DNA from: Pseudomonadota bacterium
Lineage (GTDB): Bacteria; Bdellovibrionota; UBA2428
Direction of reading: 5' to 3'
Length of the DNA stretch: 64,000 nucleotides
Assembly (NCBI GenBank): GCA_018001635.1
Contig: JAGNHS010000008.1
Location: 1-64,000 of the forward strand
The translations under genes were made by a program, and so were the position numbers. A model generated the notes under the pieces. The model had not been told where the DNA came from and searched no databases. It worked only from the letters and a program-made list of their open reading frames with translations. Positions 54,899 through 63,013 of this stretch are shown here, one piece after another. The number at the start of each line of letters is the position of its first letter. The stretch's first letter is position 1.

Positions 54899-57115
54899 GT
54901 GTGGATGATTGGGAGCAGGTTAAGAGTCGCAGCGGCATTTGCCATTGCCTTGTCTTTTTTTTCTTACGGAGCCTCTGAGAGGCGGCCTGAAGATAAGGTT
55001 ATTGAGGTTAATGCTAAGTGGTCAGATCGTATTCACTTGCTTCCCAATAGAGGAAAGCAAGCAGTTTCTCCTCTTGCTCAAGCCTTAAAGGTTTTAAGTC
55101 CGAACTTTGTTAAAACTTTATCCGGATATAAAAGTCTAAGTAATACAAAATTTGTTTTATCAACTTTTGATTTGAGATCTCGAGAAATTGTTGATGCTAT
55201 TGAATTGCTTTTGAAGCATGGCGCAAGTTTTGATTTTTATGTTGATTCAATAAATGTATCGCCTATTAGACGGCCGACAGCTAATCAGGTCCGTGCGTGG
55301 AGTGAATCACAAAAGAAATATTATATTCAAACCTACGATAGGGAAAATGATCCTGACGGAGTTGTTACTGATGAGGACATTGCGGCTTGGAATTTTGATA
55401 AATACTTAGGAATTGAGCTTTGGAAGAGAATGAAAACTTTAGAAAAAAAGTTTTCACGTCAACTTAAACTTTATCCAACCCCCCTTGAAATGGTTCCTAA
55501 AGATGAGCATGCAGCCTATCCTAGAATTCATCACGTTAAAGGTATCGGCATTCGATTCCGTAGCCCACGTGGAAAGTGGCAAGATCCCGCCTATTTTTTA
55601 GCGGGTTCTGCAAATTTTACCGACACATGTATGGATTCGGCGGGAAGAATTCTTCCTACTCTAGAAAATTATAAAGCGTATCTAGCTGGAGCTGTTCCTA
55701 AGCGTGTTCCTGGAACTCAGGGGCATGTTCAATTTCAAGCAGACTTTACTTCTAAAAAGGGTGAAGAGTTTCTTCGTCCGCTTCTGGCTCCACTTGAAAA
55801 TATGGCTACTCTTTATCCGAATGATAAACATTTTGATGAAGGTCCGGTCCCTGAAAAACTTTATCCAAAAATACTTTTTAAAGATGGAAGTGTTCTTCAG
55901 GCGTTTTATTCTGAAGGAACCTCTATTGAGGGGCGCCCGACTGCCGATCCCATACGATTAATATTGAAAAAATTTCTCTCAAATATGGATCTTGAGTTGA
56001 ATAAATATTACGAAACTCAATTCGTCTACACTCATCACTTTAAGGCCGCTCACATGCGCCAGCTTCTGAAAAAAGCTATTGATCACGATACGCTAGAGGA
56101 TGCTTTTATTGCCATTGATGGTGGTTTTGCTGAAATTCCGGAATCTGCTCTTGATGATTTGTTGTTTGCCGACAAGGTGTCTATCGGAGATGCCCTTAGA
56201 GGAAGATCTATTCAGAGAAGGGATTCGTTGCCTAGAAGCTTTGATTGGCAGAAGAAAGTTTTTAGTTTTGTCGGCGACCCCAACAAAGTTGGAAATCAAC
56301 GACATTCAGACAAGCTTCACTCTAAAATGATGTACATTGAATATACGGATGAGTTTCATGTTCGACATCATTTATTGGTGTGGGGATCTGGAAATAGTTC
56401 TGCCAACTCAGGAAAATTATCGTTTGACGTTTTTTTTGTTCTCGACACTCCTGATGCTAATCTCGGTAAACAAATTCAAGCTTATATTGCTGGGGTGCAA
56501 AAGGAAGCTCGGCTTCGGCCCTATTATCAAACGTGGCTTTTGAGACGATTTTTAGAATCTTTTGGAACAAGTGTAGTTAAGCTTCTCAATGAAGATAAAA
56601 GTTTTGTTGAAAAAATTGCTAAGTATTTAGGAGCAAAAGTTAAGAGAAAAGACACCTTAGAGTCTATTTATAGACAATTGGCGCAACTAAGAACCCAAGA
56701 TATTTTTGGGAAAAACATTGTAGCAATATTAGCCTGGATGACAAATCATCCGCGACTTCCTCATAAGATGACATGGGCTGACTGGCATTTGCTTCTACGA
56801 CTAGCCCACCCTTTTCAGAAAAACTTTCAAAACTTTCGTTCAGACTTAGAATGGTTTTGGATTCAATCACCTCACTTGGGAGCTATGAGCCAAGCCGAGA
56901 AAGATTCACAAATTAAATCATTCAGAAAAATGTTGAAAAAATTGGAAATAGATAGCTTTGAAGATCAAAGGGCAGTTGGTTCTCAAAGTAGCCGAGTGGA
57001 TAAAATTATTGCAGAAAATCTTAAGGAGAATTGTGAGCACTTCTTAGGGTTGGACATTGATTATTATCCCCATCAGATTGTTGAGGAGTGGGGGGAGCCT
57101 GGACATGGGCCATAG
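54899..57115 (+). CDS. exported phospholipase D-like protein with two HKD-type motifs
   Basis: 738 aa, GTG start at 54899; an ATG at 54905 is equally good. The signal peptide includes RVAAAFAIALSFFSYGA. The two half-sites of a PLD fold are visible: His212-x-Lys214 followed by Gly236-Ser237-Ala238-Asn239 (LAGSANFT), and His474-x-Lys476 followed by Gly496-Ser497-Gly498-Asn499 (WGSGNSS). The Asp that normally follows HxK by five positions is Arg and Glu, so activity is likely but not assured. The family contains phospholipases and nucleases. The last 11 bases overlap the start of an exported RNase H-like protein, suggesting joint action on nucleic acid or membranes outside the cytoplasm. Confidence 0.75.
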   Translation: MWMIGSRLRVAAAFAIALSFFSYGASERRPEDKVIEVNAKWSDRIHLLPNRGKQAVSPLAQALKVLSPNFVKTLSGYKSLSNTKFVLSTFDLRSREIVDAIELLLKHGASFDFYVDSINVSPIRRPTANQVRAWSESQKKYYIQTYDRENDPDGVVTDEDIAAWNFDKYLGIELWKRMKTLEKKFSRQLKLYPTPLEMVPKDEHAAYPRIHHVKGIGIRFRSPRGKWQDPAYFLAGSANFTDTCMDSAGRILPTLENYKAYLAGAVPKRVPGTQGHVQFQADFTSKKGEEFLRPLLAPLENMATLYPNDKHFDEGPVPEKLYPKILFKDGSVLQAFYSEGTSIEGRPTADPIRLILKKFLSNMDLELNKYYETQFVYTHHFKAAHMRQLLKKAIDHDTLEDAFIAIDGGFAEIPESALDDLLFADKVSIGDALRGRSIQRRDSLPRSFDWQKKVFSFVGDPNKVGNQRHSDKLHSKMMYIEYTDEFHVRHHLLVWGSGNSSANSGKLSFDVFFVLDTPDANLGKQIQAYIAGVQKEARLRPYYQTWLLRRFLESFGTSVVKLLNEDKSFVEKIAKYLGAKVKRKDTLESIYRQLAQLRTQDIFGKNIVAILAWMTNHPRLPHKMTWADWHLLLRLAHPFQKNFQNFRSDLEWFWIQSPHLGAMSQAEKDSQIKSFRKMLKKLEIDSFEDQRAVGSQSSRVDKIIAENLKENCEHFLGLDIDYYPHQIVEEWGEPGHGP

Positions 57116-59612
57116 GAATTTTTATAAAAAGGCATTTTGCTTATTATTTTTAATTTTTTCTGATTGGGTTTTAGCCAGTAAACCTGACTACGAAGCTTCT
57201 GCCGAAGATTGTCAAAGTTATTTAGAAGAGCAAGCTGATAGAGCCATAAGTACAGTGGGTGGGGCTCGTGAATTTATGCCACTTAAAAATTTCTACTTAG
57301 GACAGAAAGATCCCTTTTTATGGGTCACTTGGTGGGTTGCTGATAAAGTTGCTGGTGTAGATTTTTCTCCTGGAATGTTTCGATTAGTCGATACTGCTGC
57401 AATGGCCGCCGAGGAAATTTTCAAAGAAATTCCTAAAGCAAAAGATGCAGCACGTCCTCCTTACAACGCTGGTGACATCGAATCTGGATATAAAGAAACG
57501 ATGAAATTAATTTTGGAAGGTAAAAGTGAATATATTCGAAATGCTGTTTTAATTAAGAAAAATATCGTGACAGTGGTACCTTTGTTAAAGCGAATTTCAA
57601 AAAAAGATTCTCAAACAGGGCTTCCTTATTATGTACCTATTGTCATTAAAGGGCACCAAGCTTTAGAGGATTGGGATGTTTTTTCGGCTTCTTTTGCAGC
57701 GTGGGCTTTAGAGGCCATTCAAAAAAAATTACCAGAAGAGGCTTATGTCTATGTAAAGCCTATGGCGAAAATTAGGCAACGAGCACAAAGTCGCTTGGAA
57801 CCATTTTATAGAATTTCCCCCAAAACTTATTTGGCAAGAATGAGAGCAGCACAGGGTCATTTTGATGGACTCATTCAATCTTTCGAAGACATTCAAGAGT
57901 TAGAACCAAGACGAAATACGGCCTCCTCTGAATCAAGATACATCTCTTATATGAGAGAGATTATGAAGAGGAATAAAAGCTTCTGGATGATTCCGTTTCC
58001 TCCGTCTATTGAAGAGCAAGGCGCATTAAAAGCGGCTGGATATAGAGACACGGATGCGTTGGCTGATTTGAAAATAAATTCAACAGATTTTTTTAGCTTA
58101 TCTGCAAAAACAGGAATTGTGCCCACAAGATTGAGACGATATGTAGCGCGTGCGCTTTCTAAAAAGGAAGATCGCGTGATTTTATTAGATTCGTTTGAAA
58201 ATCCATTTAGTGTAAAAAATAAAAGACGAACTTTGTTTCATAATGACTTTGAAGACATTACAGAGTTGGGAATCCGGGGTGGGGTTTTCCTTGTTGGAAT
58301 TCAGGTAGAAGATTCTAATGGAAAAGTTGTGACTAAGGCCCATCACTTTGCAGATAAAAAAGATCAATATAGTTTTGATGAAGTTATTGCGAACTTGTTG
58401 AGAACTTTAAAAAGTAATCGGCATTTGAGAAAAGACTTTGCCATTACTGTTTATTCTCATCATGAAGCGACTAAAATTGAGCAAGTTTTTGACATAGTAG
58501 AAGATGCTCCAGAAAAATTTAAAGCAGATGAAAGAAAAAGTGTATATTACAGCGAATATCAATCTAATGGAAAAACTTATGGAAGATTGATTCGACAAAC
58601 AGACTTTTTTAAACATTTTCCTGATCTAGAGCCGAGCGATGTCTTTACATACTTAGATCGTATTTTAGATTTATTACCGTATTTCAGAAATTATATTGTG
58701 ACTCCTTCGCATACAAATAGTTTAAAGTACCTGTCTCCAATTTTTAGTAATAAAAAAATTAACTTGGTTTATCCCAAAGGTCATAATGGTTTAGAGGTTC
58801 AAGCTTGGGTCAGTCGTTATTGGAGCACTGGAAATCCTGAAGGTAAAAATAATGCTATTTATTATGTTCAAGAAGACGTTGATGGCAATCGATTGATGAC
58901 TCAGACTATTGAGTCTTTTGCGAATAAGAGACCCGATAAAAGACTTCAGTGGACCAAGAAATCCTTAGAGCTTCTCCCAGTTTTGGAGGCCGCAGTTAAA
59001 TCAAGTCGAAGAATTGTTGAATTGCATGAAATATACACTTTGTTAAATCGGGTCTTGGGCAAAGACATATTAAAACTTAAGGCCAAGCAAATTGATAATC
59101 TTAAAATTCTTATAGATATTCAAAATTATTTGGCTCAGAGAAAAGAAATTCGAGATGATGCCTATTACAATGATAGCGAAAAGAAAAGTTTGCTCCAACA
59201 AATGAAGGTTTTGTTTGATGATTCAAGAGCGGAAAATCTAATTAACTTTTTTGAAAATATAAACCCTGCTTTATTGAGTGAAAAAAATAACGATGCACAA
59301 GAAGCTTTGGGTGAATTTTTAAGTTTGCCCAGTAATTACATTTGGCCCTCACATATCGATATGATGCTTTTTGCTGAGAAAGTTAAAAAAATAACCCCTA
59401 AAGTTGTTGCTAAAAAGGATGCTCTTGATAATTTAGATATCCCCGGATCTTGGGTAGAGTTTTATAAGGATTTAAAAAGCGCTAGCGATGAAACTTCTAC
59501 GATAAAGTACAAAGGGGTAGAGTTGCCCTACGTTGAATCTCCACGTTTAGAAGAACTCATAAAAGGACTTTATTATTCTAAGCTTTTTGGAGTTGAATTA
59601 AGTTCTGATTGA
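57105..59612 (+). CDS. exported protein with a YprB/TM0106-type RNase H-like exonuclease domain
   Basis: 835 aa from the ATG at 57105, inside the end of the PLD-like gene; MGHRNFYKKAFCLLFLIFSD then WVLA is a signal peptide with an A-x-A-type site. Residues about 377-605 match the RNase_H_2 pattern: NDFEDITELGIRGGVFLVGI gives Asp381 and Glu383, then ITVYSHHEATKIEQ, ILDLLPYFRNY (Asp522) with NSLKYLSP, and YVQEDVDGNRLM (Asp591). All four acids expected for the DEDD active site are there. Residues 90-350 follow the layout of TM0106 proteins (RecB-like region, then a helical linker), but PD-(D/E)xK residues are not clear. Known relatives are cytoplasmic; export is unusual. The tail (620-835) is helical and unknown. 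Confidence 0.65.
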   Translation: MGHRNFYKKAFCLLFLIFSDWVLASKPDYEASAEDCQSYLEEQADRAISTVGGAREFMPLKNFYLGQKDPFLWVTWWVADKVAGVDFSPGMFRLVDTAAMAAEEIFKEIPKAKDAARPPYNAGDIESGYKETMKLILEGKSEYIRNAVLIKKNIVTVVPLLKRISKKDSQTGLPYYVPIVIKGHQALEDWDVFSASFAAWALEAIQKKLPEEAYVYVKPMAKIRQRAQSRLEPFYRISPKTYLARMRAAQGHFDGLIQSFEDIQELEPRRNTASSESRYISYMREIMKRNKSFWMIPFPPSIEEQGALKAAGYRDTDALADLKINSTDFFSLSAKTGIVPTRLRRYVARALSKKEDRVILLDSFENPFSVKNKRRTLFHNDFEDITELGIRGGVFLVGIQVEDSNGKVVTKAHHFADKKDQYSFDEVIANLLRTLKSNRHLRKDFAITVYSHHEATKIEQVFDIVEDAPEKFKADERKSVYYSEYQSNGKTYGRLIRQTDFFKHFPDLEPSDVFTYLDRILDLLPYFRNYIVTPSHTNSLKYLSPIFSNKKINLVYPKGHNGLEVQAWVSRYWSTGNPEGKNNAIYYVQEDVDGNRLMTQTIESFANKRPDKRLQWTKKSLELLPVLEAAVKSSRRIVELHEIYTLLNRVLGKDILKLKAKQIDNLKILIDIQNYLAQRKEIRDDAYYNDSEKKSLLQQMKVLFDDSRAENLINFFENINPALLSEKNNDAQEALGEFLSLPSNYIWPSHIDMMLFAEKVKKITPKVVAKKDALDNLDIPGSWVEFYKDLKSASDETSTIKYKGVELPYVESPRLEELIKGLYYSKLFGVELSSD

Positions 59613-60263
59613 TTTGTTAAAAAGTAAAACTTTTATAAGCTTAGAATATAAACTCCCAAGTATCGATCCTAAAAGCCAACCAGTGAATACATCGAGAGGA
59701 TAGTGTTGACCAAAAAGCACTCGACTAAAACCGACGATAAGTATGCAGAAAAATACAAAAATATAGAAAAAACTTTGGATTGGCGTCGAGTTTGTTTTTT
59801 TTAATCCAATCATGAGCGCCAATAAAAATGAAGAATTAAAAGCATGATTAGAGGGTAGACTAAGCGCTGGGAGATAGTCCGGATGATAAAAGTCGACGTG
59901 GGGTTTTAATCTTCCGAAAAGAATCTTTAATCTCATGGCTATCAAATCGGAGAGTCCTAGTCCCATAAGAAATAGGATGACTAATAAGCTAGAGTTTCTT
60001 TTTTTACGTTTTTCCCAAAACTCTCTGCTTTCATTCTTGTGTGAAGCTAAAAAAAATATGAGTAAAAAAGACCCTAAAATAGAAATCCCTAAGGAATTTT
60101 CAGTGAGCCATTGAAGCTCTTTCCAGGGGAATTGGTTTCTATTAATCGAAGATTCAAAATAGTTTTGAAAGCTTTTATCGAGTAGCTGCCAGTTTTCAGG
60201 AAACTTTTCCCAGAGATGTCCCGGAAGGCTTCGCGTTTTGAGGGGGTCTATTGCTGAATCCAT
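59598..60263 (-). CDS. PAP2-family membrane phosphatase
   Basis: 221 aa, about five membrane helices. The three phosphatase motifs are KILFGRLKP (113-121, a variant of K-x6-RP), PSNH (137-140, family PSGH) and SRVLFGQHYPLD (180-191, with His187 and Asp191). Such enzymes remove phosphate from undecaprenyl diphosphate or phospholipids at the membrane. It directly follows a GT51 transglycosylase with no gap, so undecaprenyl-diphosphate recycling during wall synthesis is a sensible guess. Converges with and overlaps the RNase H-like gene by 15 bases. Confidence 0.85.
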   Translation of the reverse strand: MDSAIDPLKTRSLPGHLWEKFPENWQLLDKSFQNYFESSINRNQFPWKELQWLTENSLGISILGSFLLIFFLASHKNESREFWEKRKKRNSSLLVILFLMGLGLSDLIAMRLKILFGRLKPHVDFYHPDYLPALSLPSNHAFNSSFLLALMIGLKKTNSTPIQSFFYIFVFFCILIVGFSRVLFGQHYPLDVFTGWLLGSILGSLYSKLIKVLLFNKSIRT

Positions 60264-61421
60264 TTAACGTGCAAGCTCCTTAAAATTGATTTTCTTCACT
60301 TCTTCTAATGACTCAGGCAACTCAGAGGTTGAAGATTGCCCCTTAGATATTTTTAGGACAGCCACAATTTTTGATTCTTCCTTTTCAACAAAAAATCGAT
60401 CACTCTTATTTTTAGTGTCCTTTTGAAGTGGAATATTAAAAAGATTTTTTTGCTTATTTTTATCTAGGCTTAAATTAAGGTCTTTGCTTTGCGAAAAAGT
60501 AGATCTTATTTCATTATACAGCCATGACCAACCTTTATTTCCGATGACTAAATTGTCTTCGTAGGCACCTAGGTGGTTTAAAAGGAAGAGTCTTTTGTTG
60601 TTATCGCGAGTTGCTAAATTAAAATCTTCGTCGAGAATAAAATTTAAATCATCAGGCGATATCTGCTTTTCATGGACCATTCTTTTAGAAAAGGCTGATC
60701 TTTTGCTGTCTAGGAAGTCTTTGTATTTAGGATGTGCAAATAAATCAAAGCGAATGGGGTTTGGAACAATTAAGGACAAATACATAGCTTCACTGATGTC
60801 TAAATCGTTACAGGGTTTATCAAAAAAATGTCGACTAGCAGCTTCAGCGCCATAAATTCCAGGCCCCCACTCTATTATGTTGAGATAAAGTTCTAAAATT
60901 TGCTTTTTAGTTAAGTCAGCTTCAACTTTTTTTGTCCAAGGAATTTCAATTAACTTACGGGCAATGCTTTTCTCTTTATTGAGAAATAAATTCTTTACAA
61001 GTTGTTGTGTGATGGTACTTGCACCTCTTTTGAATTTGCCTTTTTCAATATTTTCTTTTAGGGAGTTTTGAATTTCTGCAAAATCTAATCCATTATGTTG
61101 ATAAAATTTTGCGTCTTCTAATAAAACTAAAAACTTAACGAGTTTGGGATCGATTTCGCTTAAGGGGCGATAAAAACTAATTTTTTTATTTATAGGGAAG
61201 GAAAATAGAATTTCGTGATTTCGATCGTAAACAGAGGGGGAGCTTTTGGGAATTAAGCTTTCAAAGTGAATTTTTTCTGGAGGTAGGGAATATCCAGAGT
61301 TTTCGGCGAGCCAATTAAGGGGCCCGGCATAGGAGCAAAGACTTAGATGACTATTCACCAAGATAAAAAGAATAAGATTGCTTAGTTGTGTCATAAAATA
61401 TCGCAATTTAACGCTCAGCAT
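60264..61421 (-). CDS. GT51 peptidoglycan transglycosylase (MtgA-like) with long C-terminal extension
   Basis: 385 aa from the ATG at 61421, chosen because GAGGT sits 4 bases before it and it gives a signal/anchor (LSNLILFILVNSHLSLC). Later GT51 motifs are VLLEDAKFYQHNGLDF, RGASTITQQLVKNLFLN and KKQILELYLNIIEWGPGIYG. There is no transpeptidase domain. Glycan strands are polymerised from lipid II outside the inner membrane. The last 150 residues or so (NNKRLFLLNHLGAYEDN onward) are not part of GT51 and end in a Ser/Lys-rich tail. Shares an operon with the PAP2 gene. Confidence 0.85.
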   Translation of the reverse strand: MLSVKLRYFMTQLSNLILFILVNSHLSLCSYAGPLNWLAENSGYSLPPEKIHFESLIPKSSPSVYDRNHEILFSFPINKKISFYRPLSEIDPKLVKFLVLLEDAKFYQHNGLDFAEIQNSLKENIEKGKFKRGASTITQQLVKNLFLNKEKSIARKLIEIPWTKKVEADLTKKQILELYLNIIEWGPGIYGAEAASRHFFDKPCNDLDISEAMYLSLIVPNPIRFDLFAHPKYKDFLDSKRSAFSKRMVHEKQISPDDLNFILDEDFNLATRDNNKRLFLLNHLGAYEDNLVIGNKGWSWLYNEIRSTFSQSKDLNLSLDKNKQKNLFNIPLQKDTKNKSDRFFVEKEESKIVAVLKISKGQSSTSELPESLEEVKKINFKELAR

Positions 61422-61470
61422 AATGACCTCAGGCTTCCCAATCTTCAAAAGGTGGTTCAATATTAAATAT

Positions 61471-61770
61471 ATGACCAAGTCCGATCTAATTGAAAAACTA
61501 ACTCAAAAAACTAATATGACAAAGAAAAAAGTCGAGTCACTTGTCAATTGTATTTTTGATTCGATGTTTGAATCTTTAGTAAACGGTGATCGAATCGAGA
61601 TTAGAGGCTTTGGTTCCTGGTACGTAAAGAATTATAAAAGCTATACAGGACGGAATCCTAAAACTGGTTCTTCTGTAAGTGTTAGAGAAAAGCGACTTCC
61701 ATTCTTTAAAGTTGGTAAAGAACTTAAAAAAAGAATTGATGATGGGAAGTCTAATACTATTGTTGAATAA
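61471..61770 (+). CDS. HU/IHF family DNA-bending protein, IHF-beta-like
   Basis: 99 aa from the ATG at 61471; MTKSDLIEKLTQKTNMTKKK is the correct N-terminus. Family core: DRIEIRGFGSWYVKNYKSYT, the DNA-binding arm GRNPKTGSSVSVREK with the intercalating Pro, and LPFFKVGKELKKRI. The wording is closer to IHF-beta than HU. It bends DNA as a dimer to organise the nucleoid or help site-specific events. It has only 49 bases to the divergent GT51 start. A weak ribosome binding site (AAAGGTGG) lies rather far upstream. Confidence 0.88.
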   Translation: MTKSDLIEKLTQKTNMTKKKVESLVNCIFDSMFESLVNGDRIEIRGFGSWYVKNYKSYTGRNPKTGSSVSVREKRLPFFKVGKELKKRIDDGKSNTIVE

Positions 61771-61790
61771 TCTTTAATAAGACTTAGTCA

Positions 61791-62447
61791 TTAATGTTTT
61801 ATTCGATCATATTTTTCAACCTGGGTTAGGGTCTGGGCGTCTAAATACCACATCTCTTGAGCCTTGCGATCGCTTTCAATTTGATAATCAATTCTAAATT
61901 CGTATTTTGCCTCTAAAAATCCAGAAGAATTCCAAATCCAAACAGGTCTTGGAGATCCCATTTTGAAGGACTGCTGTGGTGTCTTTAAAATTCTTGAAAC
62001 AGCTACGCTTAAAGCGCTTTGATTTTTTATGGGGAACTTTTTAGGGTTTGGGGTTTCTCTTGGAAGTAGGGTGGGAGCTGGTATTTTGCTTCCATCTTTT
62101 GCAATCATAATTTCAAATGGCAATATTTCGATTCCATCAAAAAGATAAGAAAGCTTTAAAGTTTCATCAGTTTCGTCGGCCTTCTTTAACGTGAGATGTT
62201 TTTTTAATTCAGCTTCGTAATTTGATAAAAACTTTTGTTCTAAGTCTTTTATGTTTATTTGTTGGCTTTGCGGGCGTCTTAAAACAGAATTAGAAAGATT
62301 TTTTTTCTCTGACTCTTCATTTTTTTCTATGACTGCAGGAAATCTGTGAAATTCAGGTTTTATAGATTTTTCGTCATTAAAGAAGATTTGCCAAATAAAA
62401 TGACCCAAAGCAAATATTAATAAAGTGATTAAATAAGATCTTTTCAC
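61791..62447 (-). CDS. membrane-anchored hypothetical protein, 218 aa
   Basis: No family recognised. One N-terminal membrane helix (SYLITLLIFALGHFIWQIFF) then a periplasmic part with a Ser/Glu-rich linker and a beta-rich C-terminal domain (SPRPVWIWNSSGFLEAKYEF, RIDYQIESDRKAQEMWYLDA). The ATG overlaps the stop of the 189-aa gene upstream by 4 bases, making it the last gene of the tight unit that includes the TPR protein. Possibly a partner in an envelope complex. Confidence 0.6.
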   Translation of the reverse strand: MKRSYLITLLIFALGHFIWQIFFNDEKSIKPEFHRFPAVIEKNEESEKKNLSNSVLRRPQSQQINIKDLEQKFLSNYEAELKKHLTLKKADETDETLKLSYLFDGIEILPFEIMIAKDGSKIPAPTLLPRETPNPKKFPIKNQSALSVAVSRILKTPQQSFKMGSPRPVWIWNSSGFLEAKYEFRIDYQIESDRKAQEMWYLDAQTLTQVEKYDRIKH

Positions 62448-63013
62448 TTTTGAATCTCCAAACTCATAAATGTACGACCTTCGCTTTCTTGATTAGATAA
62501 AAGAGTCGAAAACCTATGAAATTGAGGGGTCTGAAGAAGGCTTGTATTAGGTGCTTGAAATTCTCCAGGCCAATTGAGATGTAAAAAAATGTCTTCAGAT
62601 TTAAAGGCACCAAGGCTTTGGCTTTTGGAGGAAGACGTATTTATTATTTCTTCTAAATTACCTTCGGAATTTTCAACAATCATTTTTAGCCAATGAGGAA
62701 TTTTCCCATAAAGCTTTCCATTGGATATAGCGAGAGTCCAGATTTGACACATTCCCTTCCATTTAAGGGGAAGAACGGCAAGGGCTATTTGCTCTGCTGT
62801 GTGAATTTTAGTTTCAATGGAATTTTTGTTGGCAGTGGGCATAGGCCTAATCACAGTTATGTCTGGATCGACTTCAAATTTTCGTAAAGCTGCATCAAAG
62901 GCGTTGAAACAAGGTTGCGCAACTTCTTCGAATGGAGTTTTCCAAAATTTACATAAGAGAATTTGTAATCCCTTAATATTGTCTACATGAAAGCTTCGAT
63001 TAGCTAAGATCAT
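62444..63013 (-). CDS. cytoplasmic hypothetical protein, 189 aa
   Basis: No family recognised and no signal peptide or membrane helix. It contains three cysteines and a mixed alpha/beta sequence (LQILLCKFWKTPFEEVAQPC, then KMIVENSEGNLEEIINTSSS). The N-terminal MILANRSFHVDN looks like a strand followed by a helix. Four-base overlaps join it to the TPR gene upstream and the membrane-anchored gene downstream, so it is almost certainly part of one operon. Confidence 0.6.
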   Translation of the reverse strand: MILANRSFHVDNIKGLQILLCKFWKTPFEEVAQPCFNAFDAALRKFEVDPDITVIRPMPTANKNSIETKIHTAEQIALAVLPLKWKGMCQIWTLAISNGKLYGKIPHWLKMIVENSEGNLEEIINTSSSKSQSLGAFKSEDIFLHLNWPGEFQAPNTSLLQTPQFHRFSTLLSNQESEGRTFMSLEIQK

